Assembly (NCBI RefSeq): GCF_900128455.1
Contig: NZ_LT635783.1
Coordinates: 2,072,919 to 2,136,918 of the forward strand
Origin: Bacteroides mediterraneensis
GTDB taxonomy: Bacteria > Bacteroidota > Bacteroidia > Bacteroidales > Bacteroidaceae
DNA: 64,000 bases
Direction: 5' to 3'
Part shown: positions 27,181 to 34,846 of the stretch, piece after piece
How positions within the stretch are numbered: position 1 is the stretch's first letter
Layout: every line of letters starts with the position of its first letter
The notes under the pieces: generated by a model
What the model saw: only the letters and a program-made list of their open reading frames with translations
The model's database searches: none
What the model was told of the DNA's origin: nothing
Position numbers and translations under genes: made by a program

Positions 27181-29088
27181 CTAAAAATTGAGGTTTACTC
27201 CAGCCATCACCGTGGCACGCGGCATAGGATATCCGGCATTGATTTCGTATCGCTGGGCCAGCAGGTTCTCGCCACGTGCCCAGATGTCCAGCCAGCGGAT
27301 AGCCCGGAAGGAAGCCCGCACGTTCCACAGTACGAAGTCCTTTGTCACTGCGGGGGCGGTCTGGGTATAGAGTCCCGCGATGTATTGCAGTCCCGTCGAC
27401 ACGTTCCAGCGGCCTTGGGAGAAATTGGCCCCAGCGTAAAGTTTGTGTTCCGGAGCGGCGATGACCGGATGCGCCATGTGCAGGTAACTGTAGTTCCCGT
27501 CTACCGACCAGTCGCGGTTGATGCGGTAAGCTGCCTGCAATTCGATTCCTGCATTTTCTATCTTTCCGGTGTTCTGGTTCAGCATCCCGCTTCCGTGCGG
27601 ATTTTGCAACGTCTGTATCAGGTTCTTGGCATTGATATAAAACAAATTCACTCCATAATACAGCCGTTCCTCCATCAACCGTTGTGAGAAGGCCAGCTCA
27701 TAGTTCCACATCGATTCCGGTTGCAAATCAGGATTCTGCGGCGGGAACATATACATTTCCCGCAGGATAGGGTAGCGGAATCCTTTCGAAACCGAGGCCT
27801 TCAGTTCCATAGCCTGCGGCAAATGGAAAGCCAGTCCGGCCTGCGGCACCCATTCCGTACCCACCCGTGAATGATGGTCCACCCGCAATCCCGCATTGAA
27901 AGTCAGCCAAGAGCAAAAATCCTGCCGGAAGTCGATGTAGCCGGCCAGTTCGTCTTCCTGCTTGTCCACCAAATCAGAAGTAGTGCCCACCTTTTCTCCG
28001 CTCACATATTCATTCCAGGCACGGCCTCCGTAACGGAACCAGTCGAAGCCCAGTGTGATACGGTTTCCCGTAAAGAACTGCGTACTTTGATAGAGGGATA
28101 TCCCCGTCATGTAATCATGAGAATTGAAACGGGCATCCTGAGGACTTTCCCCGGCAGAAGGCGTATATCCGTCGTTAATCCAATGGTCTCCCCAGTTGTA
28201 GAAGAAACTCAATCCTCCGGAAGTCTTTTCGTAATGATTCTCCAGCGCAAACGAAGTCATGCCCCGCGTGATTCGCTGGTCTCCGTCGAGCAGCGGTGCA
28301 CTGACCGGCCCCGGATAGGAAGCATTGAAATGTGTCACGTTCACGTCGCCCCGCACGTCCCAATGGTCGGTCATCTCGTATCCCAGCTTGGCATAGCCGC
28401 CATACTGTTCAAACCCCATGTCATCCCGATGCCCGTCGGTACGGTTATAGGAACCGGATACCACGCTCGAAAACCGTCCCTTGCGGACACGGTTGGTCAG
28501 TTCCGTTTCCAAGGTATTATACGAACCGTAGCCCGCATGCAGATGGGTGTTTACCCCGTCTTCCTGCATCTTCCGCGTCACGATGTTGATCACGCCGCCC
28601 ATAGCGTTCGAGCCGTACAACACCGAAGCGGGGCCCCGCAACACTTCCACCCGTTCGGCCAGGAACGACTGGTAGGCATCGGCTATCGGATGACCGAAAA
28701 TGCCGGCATATTGCGGATGGCCGTCAATCAAGACCATCAGCCGGGCCGTTCCTCCGCTCAGTCCACGCAGAGAGATGCTACCCGCCGCCCCGTTGGACAC
28801 GCCATAACCCATCACCCCGCGCGAGGTGACGAAGAGCCCGGGAACCTGCTCGGTCAGCACCGGCAATAAGGACGGTTGCAGGGAGTGTTCAATCTGGGCA
28901 CGCCCCACCACCGATACGGTCTGCGACAGATGACGCACATCCGTCTCGTGGCGGGCACCAGTCACCACCACCTCGTCTATCTGGTGAATTTGGTTTGTAA
29001 GTGAAAGTGTATCGTGTGATGAGGTTTGAGCCATACCTGCTTGGCAGGCCAAACTGATTCCTATAATAGAAAGATATACTTTTTTCAT
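27181..29088 (-). CDS. TonB-dependent outer membrane receptor
   Basis: A 635-residue receptor with a signal peptide (MKKVYLSIIGISLACQAGMA), a TonB box-like stretch (IDEVVVTGARHE), a plug domain (GSISLRGLSGGTARLMVLID; RVEVLRGPASVLYGSNAMGG) and a beta barrel ending in the aromatic NLNF. It lacks the N-terminal carboxypeptidase-like domain of SusC proteins and has no SusD partner, so it resembles siderophore, heme or vitamin receptors. The substrate is not evident. A 5' cobalamin riboswitch was looked for in the 320-bp upstream gap and not seen. Confidence 0.93.
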   Translation of the reverse strand: MKKVYLSIIGISLACQAGMAQTSSHDTLSLTNQIHQIDEVVVTGARHETDVRHLSQTVSVVGRAQIEHSLQPSLLPVLTEQVPGLFVTSRGVMGYGVSNGAAGSISLRGLSGGTARLMVLIDGHPQYAGIFGHPIADAYQSFLAERVEVLRGPASVLYGSNAMGGVINIVTRKMQEDGVNTHLHAGYGSYNTLETELTNRVRKGRFSSVVSGSYNRTDGHRDDMGFEQYGGYAKLGYEMTDHWDVRGDVNVTHFNASYPGPVSAPLLDGDQRITRGMTSFALENHYEKTSGGLSFFYNWGDHWINDGYTPSAGESPQDARFNSHDYMTGISLYQSTQFFTGNRITLGFDWFRYGGRAWNEYVSGEKVGTTSDLVDKQEDELAGYIDFRQDFCSWLTFNAGLRVDHHSRVGTEWVPQAGLAFHLPQAMELKASVSKGFRYPILREMYMFPPQNPDLQPESMWNYELAFSQRLMEERLYYGVNLFYINAKNLIQTLQNPHGSGMLNQNTGKIENAGIELQAAYRINRDWSVDGNYSYLHMAHPVIAAPEHKLYAGANFSQGRWNVSTGLQYIAGLYTQTAPAVTKDFVLWNVRASFRAIRWLDIWARGENLLAQRYEINAGYPMPRATVMAGVNLNF

Positions 29089-29139
29089 TGATTCATTTTT
29101 GTTTGTGTCTCTTATGACGCACTACATGATTATGTGTGA

Positions 29140-29147
29140 CAAAAGTA
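29140..29147 (-). promoter_or_regulatory. -7 promoter box for the TonB receptor gene
   Basis: Minus-strand TACTTTTG, about 50 bp before the start codon. Confidence 0.45.
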
Positions 29148-29235
29148 GTAAATATTCTTCCGTTTTGCCTTACCCGCATGACAGATAATCTTTTCTTCAT
29201 CCCCGATAAAGATGCTTTTGTTCTTTTATTCTCCA

Positions 29236-29243
29236 TACTTTTG
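29236..29243 (+). promoter_or_regulatory. -7 promoter box upstream of the EFR1 ferredoxin gene
   Basis: TACTTTTG with a TTTG at 29217-29220. It would give a leader of about 155 nt that includes the gene remnant at 29281-29370. Confidence 0.5.
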
Positions 29244-29280
29244 CATCTAAAATGAAGAATTTTCTTGATATTTGTATTAC

Positions 29281-29370
29281 ATGACGATTCAATGTCTTGA
29301 ACAGACGGGTGAAGCCATCCGCTTCCTGTCGCAGGGGCATCCCGACGGAAAGGTCGTGATTCGTTTGTAG
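29281..29370 (+). pseudogene. Possible remnant of a zinc-type alcohol dehydrogenase/quinone reductase (C-terminal end)
   Basis: A 29-codon frame ending in EAIRFLSQGHPDGKVVIRL and a stop. This is very like the usual last residues of medium-chain dehydrogenases (..EAhr.l..G...GKvVi.l). Nothing upstream in this frame resembles the rest of such an enzyme, so it appears to be the left-over tail of a deleted gene, now lying in the leader of the EFR1 gene. It could instead be a chance ORF. Confidence 0.45.
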
Positions 29371-29407
29371 TGCAACCGGAAATCATTCCATCTAAAATAG
29401 AAGAAAA

Positions 29408-30169
29408 ATGAAATATTACGAGATTTGTTTCAGTCCCACGGGAGGTACGCAGAAAGTGGCAGATGCCGTAACGAAGGGCTTGGCCCAAAGTACTTCCAAG
29501 ATAGATTTGACCGACGCCAAGGGGAACTTTGACGGCATTTCATTGACGAAGGAAGATGTGGCCTTAATTGCCGTACCCTCTTATAGTGGACGGGTACCAG
29601 AGACTGCCGCCGCACGTATTGCCCGTTTGCAAGGTCACGGTGCCAGCGCCATTCTCATTTGCGTGTATGGAAACCGTGCCTACGAGGATACCCTGGTAGA
29701 ATTACAGGACATCGCCCATCAGGCCGGATTTAAGGTGGTGGCAGCCGTAGCGGCCGTAGCCGAACACTCCATCGCCCGCCGCTATGCCGCCGGACGGCCG
29801 GACGAAGAAGACCGGACACAGCTCACGGAATTTGCCCGTCAGATAGCACAGAAAATCACTTCCGGAGATACTTGCGAGCCGAAGATTCCCGGTCACCGTC
29901 CGTATCGGAAGGCAGGAGCAACGGGGATTGTACCGAAACCCACAAAAGCTTGCATAAACTGTGGAGTGTGTGCCCGCAAATGTCCCGTAGGAGCCATCAA
30001 TCCGACGGATTCCCGGGAAGTGGACAAGAAAGCCTGTATTTCGTGCATGCGTTGTGTAGCGGTCTGTCCTCATTCCGCCCGCAAAATCAATCGCTTCCTG
30101 TTGTTTCTGGTCAATGCCATGCTCAAGAAAGCCTGTTCCCAGCGGAAAGGGAACGAACTTTACCTATAG
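29408..30169 (+). CDS. EFR1-type flavodoxin-ferredoxin fusion
   Basis: A 253-residue protein with an N-terminal flavodoxin-like domain (ICFSPTGGTQKVADAVTKG as the phosphate loop, VPSYSGRVPETAAARIA) and a C-terminal pair of [4Fe-4S] motifs: CINCGVCARKCPVGAI (about 180) and CISCMRCVAVCPHSAR (about 208). It should shuttle low-potential electrons in the cytoplasm. Partner enzymes are not evident. The AraC-type gene that follows is convergent. Confidence 0.92.
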   Translation: MKYYEICFSPTGGTQKVADAVTKGLAQSTSKIDLTDAKGNFDGISLTKEDVALIAVPSYSGRVPETAAARIARLQGHGASAILICVYGNRAYEDTLVELQDIAHQAGFKVVAAVAAVAEHSIARRYAAGRPDEEDRTQLTEFARQIAQKITSGDTCEPKIPGHRPYRKAGATGIVPKPTKACINCGVCARKCPVGAINPTDSREVDKKACISCMRCVAVCPHSARKINRFLLFLVNAMLKKACSQRKGNELYL

Positions 30170-30186
30170 AAGTGAGCGTATTAAGA

Positions 30187-31092
30187 TTATTCGTAGATGC
30201 CGTTCTGATAATCCGACTGATATTGCAAACAAGTCTTGCCAGTCTGCTGCTTGAAAAAACGCATCAGATGACTGGGGTCGGAAAAATGGAAATCATCGGC
30301 CAGCTGGCTCACACTGCGGTTGGAGAATAGCAATTCATTTTTCAGTTCTTCCAATAAGCGTTGTTTGAGCAGATGGGAGGCAGATACGCCGAATTGAGCC
30401 ATTACAGCATGGTTCAGGGTAATTCGGCTGATATGGAGCATGTCGGCATATTCTGTCACCCGCTGCATCTCCCGTATATGCTGTTCAAGCAGTTCCTTGA
30501 ACTGATAGGCGTAGTTGTTTTTAGGAACATCCATGGGAAGATGGTAGGTAGCAGCATATTCACGGTTGATTACCAATAGCAGGTAATACAATACAGCTAC
30601 AATCAGGTTGTAGCTGTCGGCAGTGGGATGTTGCAGTTCCTGCTTGATTTTTTCCAGCAACTGCATACATTCCCTAAACAACGATTGGGAAACGGGTGAC
30701 AGGTAAGGAGGAGTATCCGTCTGGTAACAATACAGCAGACGGTAGGCAAAGAACTTGTCGGCAATGAAAGTGCGCATGAAATCCTCTCGGAAGATAAGAA
30801 AGGTATAGTCCAAAGCTTCTTCCTCTACGTGCCATTCCTGTTGCTGGTGCGGAGAGAGAAGCAGCGCCATGTCATCATGCAGTGCTATTCGTTTATTGTT
30901 CAGCACCAGAAAACCGTTGGTTTTCCGGAAAAAGAAAAATTCGAAGAAATCCGTCTTGAAGGTCGGATTCTCAGTCAGTACTCCACAAATCTCACTACTA
31001 TGTCCGGTATTGATATAGAAATCCACGCCGCATTGGGTTTTGTTGAACGGGACGTTGACAAGTCTTTCCGGATTGAGATTTTTCTTTTTCAT
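30187..31092 (-). CDS. AraC-family transcriptional regulator
   Basis: About 301 residues from the ATG at 31092; the longer frame to 31119 overlaps a -7 box at 31117-31124, so the shorter start is preferred. An N-terminal cupin-like sensing region is followed by a C-terminal double HTH: RVTEYADMLHISRITLNHAV and SVSQLADDFHFSDPSHLMRFFKQQTGKTCLQY. The second half matches the AraC signature. It is divergent from the MBL-fold and radical SAM genes and may control them; the effector is unknown. Confidence 0.9.
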   Translation of the reverse strand: MKKKNLNPERLVNVPFNKTQCGVDFYINTGHSSEICGVLTENPTFKTDFFEFFFFRKTNGFLVLNNKRIALHDDMALLLSPHQQQEWHVEEEALDYTFLIFREDFMRTFIADKFFAYRLLYCYQTDTPPYLSPVSQSLFRECMQLLEKIKQELQHPTADSYNLIVAVLYYLLLVINREYAATYHLPMDVPKNNYAYQFKELLEQHIREMQRVTEYADMLHISRITLNHAVMAQFGVSASHLLKQRLLEELKNELLFSNRSVSQLADDFHFSDPSHLMRFFKQQTGKTCLQYQSDYQNGIYE

Positions 31093-31116
31093 GACTTTTC
31101 CAAATTGTTTCACACG

Positions 31117-31124
31117 CAAAGATA
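31117..31124 (-). promoter_or_regulatory. -7 promoter box for the AraC-family gene
   Basis: Minus-strand TATCTTTG. Its position makes translation from the in-frame ATG at 31119 impossible on this transcript, which decides the start at 31092. Confidence 0.55.
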
Positions 31125-31226
31125 AAGAATGTAATTATCAAAATGGCCTGTTTCCCTTCTTTTTGGGTATGAGGAGTGAAACAAAATATACCGACTTTTG
31201 CGATGAACAAAAAGAAACAGAAGGCT

Positions 31227-32009
31227 ATGGATAAAAACAAGACAGCAGTTATTCAATTGGTGCGCAATGCGACATTGAAGATTCATTACGCAGGCAAGTG
31301 TATATTGGTCGATCCGGTGTTGGCTGAAAAAGAAACGTTAAGGTCGGCACTTGGAGTGAATAAGAATCCAAGAGTACATCTGAACATGTCGGCAGCCGAC
31401 CTTGTAAAAGATGTGGACATGGTTTTGTTGACTCATAACCATATCGATCATTACGAACCAAGTGTGAGACATTATTTGCCTTACACCATCCCATTTTTCA
31501 CCCAACCGGCAGATAAAGAAACAGTCGTACACGACGGATTTATGAATGTAGAAGCCATAGAAGAGATGAAACAGCTAGGAGGACTGAGTATTTTCCGGAC
31601 AAACGGGCATCACGGTTTCGGCAAACTTGCAGAAATGATGGGACCTGTATCTGGCTTTGTCCTGAAGGCAAAAGGTCTGCCTACCATTTATGTGATGGGA
31701 GACTGTAGGTGGGAGAATACCATTCGTGAGAACATCGATCGATATCATCCGGATTATATAGTTGTCAACTGTGGGGGAGCTGTGTTTCCGGAATTTTCCA
31801 AAGATTTCGGACCGATTTTGCCCGATGAGCATGAAGTAATGCAGATGCTGGATGAAGTGCCAAAGAATGTAAGACTGATTGCTGTACACATGGATGCCAT
31901 TGACCATTGCCAGACTACACGCGCTATCCTGCGTAACGAAGCCCAGCATAATCACATAGATATGAATCGTTTGATTATTCCCGAAGATGGGGAATGTATA
32001 GCATTATAA
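31227..32009 (+). CDS. MBL-fold metallohydrolase (UlaG-like)
   Basis: About 260 residues from the ATG at 31227, which is preceded by AGAAGG; in-frame ATGs at 31203 and 31176 are alternatives. The metal motif THNHIDHY (HxHxDH) and later HHGFGKLAE, GDCRWE and HMDAIDH place it with UlaG-like beta-lactamase-fold hydrolases. The substrate is unknown. The next gene starts 3 bp after its stop, so they form an operon. Confidence 0.88.
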   Translation: MDKNKTAVIQLVRNATLKIHYAGKCILVDPVLAEKETLRSALGVNKNPRVHLNMSAADLVKDVDMVLLTHNHIDHYEPSVRHYLPYTIPFFTQPADKETVVHDGFMNVEAIEEMKQLGGLSIFRTNGHHGFGKLAEMMGPVSGFVLKAKGLPTIYVMGDCRWENTIRENIDRYHPDYIVVNCGGAVFPEFSKDFGPILPDEHEVMQMLDEVPKNVRLIAVHMDAIDHCQTTRAILRNEAQHNHIDMNRLIIPEDGECIAL

Positions 32010-32012
32010 GCG

Positions 32013-32888
32013 ATGGATACAGAAATCATTCACGAAATTAAAGTGCAGAGCGTCATGACCAAGTCCTCTCTGCCCGTCGGAGGTTATTCGGTGAACCCAT
32101 ACGTGGGTTGCCCGCACGCCTGCAAATATTGTTACGCCTCGTTCATGAAACGCTTCACCGGACATACTGAACCGTGGGGCACGTTTCTGGATGTGAAGCA
32201 CTGGAAACCGATAGCGAACCCGCATAAATACGATGGTGAACGTATTGTGATAGGTTCCGTAACGGACGGATACAACCCCTACGAAGCCGAGTTCCGAAAC
32301 ACCCGCCGTCTGCTAGAGGAACTTCGCGGCACACAGGCTGAACTGATGATTTGCACGAAGTCCGACCTTGTGCTGCGCGACTTGGACCTGTTGAAGCAGT
32401 TCCCCAAGGTCACGGTGTCTTGGTCGGTCAATACGCTGGATGAGGAGTTTCGTGCGGACATGGACCGGGCAGTCAGCATCGAACGCCGCTTGCGTGCGAT
32501 GCGACAGGTCTATGAGGCAGGCATCCGTACCGTGTGTTTCGTGTCGCCTATCTTTCCAGGCATCACCGATGTGAAGGCGATTATCGAAGAAGTAAAAGGA
32601 TATGCCGATTTAATCTGGCTGGAAAACCTGAATCTGCGCGGGCAGTTCAAAGGAGAAATCATGGCGTATATCCGTAAGAAGCATCCCGCACTCTTTCCGC
32701 TGTACGAGGAAATATACAACCAGAAAAGACTGGATTACTGGAAAGCCTTGGAAGAGGAGATTTCATCCTATGCCGCACAACAAAGCTTTCCCTATCGGGT
32801 AAACGATTTGCCCTACGGACGTTCTGAAAAAGGGAAACCCGTGCTTGTCAACTATTTCTATCACGAAAAAATCAAACTAAATCGATAA
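32013..32888 (+). CDS. Radical SAM protein (SplB-like / mobile-pair B type)
   Basis: A 291-residue radical SAM enzyme with the cluster motif CPHACKYCYASF (CxxxCxxC) and a spore-photoproduct-lyase-like layout (NPYVGC, GSVTDGYNPYE, VSWSVNTLDEEF). It resembles the group annotated as radical SAM mobile pair protein B. The usual A partner is not present here. Substrate unknown. Cotranscribed with the MBL-fold gene. Confidence 0.87.
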   Translation: MDTEIIHEIKVQSVMTKSSLPVGGYSVNPYVGCPHACKYCYASFMKRFTGHTEPWGTFLDVKHWKPIANPHKYDGERIVIGSVTDGYNPYEAEFRNTRRLLEELRGTQAELMICTKSDLVLRDLDLLKQFPKVTVSWSVNTLDEEFRADMDRAVSIERRLRAMRQVYEAGIRTVCFVSPIFPGITDVKAIIEEVKGYADLIWLENLNLRGQFKGEIMAYIRKKHPALFPLYEEIYNQKRLDYWKALEEEISSYAAQQSFPYRVNDLPYGRSEKGKPVLVNYFYHEKIKLNR

Positions 32889-32922
32889 AACTAAGAAATC
32901 AACTACGGCGTTGCAGGGATTC

Positions 32923-33279
32923 TCATTCCTTTGCAGCGCCGTATTTGCGTTCAAACACCTCCGTATTCCGGTTGCCCCATTCAATCATGGCATCGATAAT
33001 CGGCAGCAGACTGCGCCCCAACTCGGTCAAGGCATATTCCGTCCGCAAAGGCACTTCATGGTAGGTGGTTTTGGAAACGAGTCCGTCTTCTGCCAGTTCC
33101 TTCAACTGGATGTCGAGCACACGGGGAGTCGCTTCCGGGAAGAGTTTGTGCAGTTCGCTGGGACGCAACGCCCGATGCCGCAGTTCATCCAGCATACACG
33201 ATTTCCATTTGGAGTCTATCAGGCTCATGGTCAGCCGGAGCGGACAGTCCAAATCCACAGGTATTTTTCTTTCGTACAT
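32923..33279 (-). CDS. HxlR-family transcriptional regulator
   Basis: A 118-residue winged-helix protein with the HxlR core CPLRLTMSLIDSKWKSCMLDEL and the DNA-binding section LRPSELHKLFPEATPRVLDIQLKELAEDGLVSKTTY, ending LLPIIDAMIEWGN. Divergent from the flavin reductase gene, with an ACCGAA/TTCGGT palindrome between them that is a good operator candidate. HxlR proteins often sense electrophiles or redox stress through a cysteine; C14 here is in the usual position. Confidence 0.92.
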   Translation of the reverse strand: MYERKIPVDLDCPLRLTMSLIDSKWKSCMLDELRHRALRPSELHKLFPEATPRVLDIQLKELAEDGLVSKTTYHEVPLRTEYALTELGRSLLPIIDAMIEWGNRNTEVFERKYGAAKE

Positions 33280-33310
33280 GATTTCTGAAGAGTAAACAAT
33301 TACACTGTCG

Positions 33311-33318
33311 CAAAGATA
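33311..33318 (-). promoter_or_regulatory. -7 promoter box for the HxlR gene
   Basis: Minus-strand TATCTTTG, 31 bp before the start codon. Confidence 0.6.
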
Positions 33319-33343
33319 AGGATAACTCCCGAAACCCCTGCAT

Positions 33344-33381
33344 ACCGAATAATTTTTCGGTGGGTGAATAATTTTTCGGTA
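33344..33381. promoter_or_regulatory. Candidate HxlR operator: palindrome plus direct repeat
   Basis: ACCGAATAATTTTTCGGT (33344-33361) has ACCGAA/TTCGGT arms. The sequence GAATAATTTTTCGGT occurs again 19-20 bp later, ending at 33380-33381, so two sites lie on nearly the same face of the helix, between the divergent HxlR and reductase promoters. Confidence 0.6.
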
Positions 33382-33405
33382 ATTGTATAAACCGTTCCCG
33401 TCCCC

Positions 33406-33413
33406 TACATTTG
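33406..33413 (+). promoter_or_regulatory. -7 promoter box for the flavin reductase gene
   Basis: TACATTTG, 30 bp before the ATG at 33444 and 24 bp after the last operator repeat. Confidence 0.55.
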
Positions 33414-33443
33414 CAATAGTATAAACCCCTTAAACTGTGGAAT

Positions 33444-34028
33444 ATGATAGCAAGCATTGAAGAGTATAAAGCCGTGGAAGAAGCGGCCCTGAAAATTACC
33501 GTAATTACCGGAAGCCCTCGCAAGAAGGGCAACAGTTTTGCCATGACTGAGGCATTTGTGAAAGCCGCCGAACAGCGCGGTCATACCATCCAACGTTTTG
33601 ATGCCGCTTTTCTGAAGATTGGCGGATGCCATGCCTGCATGACGTGTTACAAGACAGGAAAAGCCTGTTCTTTCGACGACGATTTCAACCTCATTGCCCC
33701 GGTCATCCTGGAGTCGGATGCAGTGGTATTCTCCATGCCGGTCTACTGGTATTCCATCCCGGCACAGATTAAAGGTGTCATCGACCGCCTGTTCTCGCTC
33801 GTAGTGGGCGGGAAAGACATTGCCGGAAAGAAATGTGCCTTGATTACCTGTTGTGAAGAGGAAGATCCTACCGTCATGGACGGTGTACGCATTCCTTTGG
33901 AGCGCTCGGCTGCACTGCTGAAGTGGGACATGGTAGGAGAGGTGCTGGTGCCCGGTGTATTGAACGAAGGAGAGATTGAGAAAACCGATGGCTGTCGGCA
34001 GGCTGCCGCATTGGCTGAAAAATTCTAA
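33444..34028 (+). CDS. NADPH-dependent FMN reductase / flavodoxin-fold oxidoreductase
   Basis: A 194-residue flavodoxin-fold protein. The FMN phosphate loop is ITGSPRKKGNSFAMTEAF. The FMN isoalloxazine region is FSMPVYWYSIPAQIKGVIDR. A cysteine-rich segment GGCHACMTCYKTGKACSFDDDF is typical of the iron-sulfur flavoprotein-like and quinone-reductase-like members. Divergent from an HxlR regulator, a common pairing for electrophile- or quinone-responsive reductases. Confidence 0.88.
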   Translation: MIASIEEYKAVEEAALKITVITGSPRKKGNSFAMTEAFVKAAEQRGHTIQRFDAAFLKIGGCHACMTCYKTGKACSFDDDFNLIAPVILESDAVVFSMPVYWYSIPAQIKGVIDRLFSLVVGGKDIAGKKCALITCCEEEDPTVMDGVRIPLERSAALLKWDMVGEVLVPGVLNEGEIEKTDGCRQAAALAEKF

Positions 34029-34045
34029 TCCGTTTTCAGATTTGC

Positions 34046-34119
34046 ATCTCCGTCGCGAAACAAGGGCCTTCATTCTTTGAGAAGAAGAAATCCCGTAATT
34101 CACGACGGAGATTTTTTTG
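34046..34119 (+). terminator. Intrinsic terminator after the reductase gene
   Basis: Stem ATCTCCGTCG (34046-34055) with CGACGGAGAT (34103-34112), then a run of T. The 47-nt loop is unusually long. Confidence 0.65.
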
Positions 34120-34154
34120 TCCACCTGCATCACCGCAAGCAACGGCCGACAGTG

Positions 34155-34535
34155 TCATATACTTGAATCGCCCGATTCATTCCGGCGATTCTGCAAGATG
34201 TCGTCCATCTGCTCCTTGGCCCATTGTATCAGCCCGTTCAGATGGGGAAGTAAGGATTTTCCGCGGGAAGTCAACGAATATTCCACCTTGGGCGGCACCT
34301 GCGCATACACTTTCCGGCTGACCAGTCCGTCTTCTTCCAGCGTGCGGAGAGTGACCGTCAGCATTTTCTGGGAAATGTCCGGAATCATGCGACGGAGTTC
34401 ACTGAAACGCATCACCGGAAACTGTTCCAAGGTAAAAATAACCAAAATCGACCATTTGTCGCAGATACGGGACAGCACGTTCCGAATCGGACAGTTCCTG
34501 AGGTAAATATCGTCATTCCGTTTGTTCTTATCCAT
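34155..34535 (-). CDS. HxlR-family transcriptional regulator (second)
   Basis: A 126-residue winged-helix protein with CPIRNVLSRICDKWSILVIFTL and MRFSELRRMIPDISQKMLTVTLRTLEEDGLVSRKVY, ending with LLPHLNGLIQWAKEQMDDIL. It is convergent with the reductase gene and divergent from the ATP-grasp operon, whose start lies 311 bp away. Its target is unknown; the nearest candidates are itself and that operon. Confidence 0.92.
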   Translation of the reverse strand: MDKNKRNDDIYLRNCPIRNVLSRICDKWSILVIFTLEQFPVMRFSELRRMIPDISQKMLTVTLRTLEEDGLVSRKVYAQVPPKVEYSLTSRGKSLLPHLNGLIQWAKEQMDDILQNRRNESGDSSI

Positions 34536-34561
34536 ATCAAATAGTTCTATCGGTTACTCCA

Positions 34562-34569
34562 CAAAAGTA
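34562..34569 (-). promoter_or_regulatory. -7 promoter box for the second HxlR gene
   Basis: Minus-strand TACTTTTG, about 27 bp before the start codon. Confidence 0.5.
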
Positions 34570-34726
34570 CAAATAAAAAGTAAAAATACAGCAGGATATT
34601 TCATTTTGCTGTTAAAACACTTGTTTAAATATCTTTTTATTTATAATTTCGCAAAAATGAATTTATAATGCTACAATTATACAAAATACACAAACAAAAT
34701 GACACCACAAAGATTAAATTGATAAA

Positions 34727-34748
34727 CCTGGGATGTCTTTCTCCCAGG
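34727..34748. other. Hairpin in the 311-bp gap upstream of the ATP-grasp operon
   Basis: CCTGGG (34727-34732) pairs with CCCAGG (34743-34748) around a 10-nt loop. No T-tract follows. Apart from the HxlR promoter and this hairpin, the gap from 34536 to 34846 is AT-rich and shows no gene. Confidence 0.4.
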
Positions 34749-34846
34749 AGCATGGACAAAAAGAATCGCTCGTTTGCAAAGGGGAAAACAGACGTAGCAT
34801 GAGTGACAAAGATTGAGATAAGGTATAATTTAAAAAAGGTAAGGAT

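Noticed and set aside
29281..29370. A functional small protein in the EFR1 leader
   Set aside because: It looks like the C-terminal end of a much longer enzyme, so a remnant is more likely.
29089..29407. Cobalamin riboswitch upstream of the TonB receptor gene
   Set aside because: No B12-box-like sequence or suitable fold could be seen; promoters and a gene remnant explain the gap.
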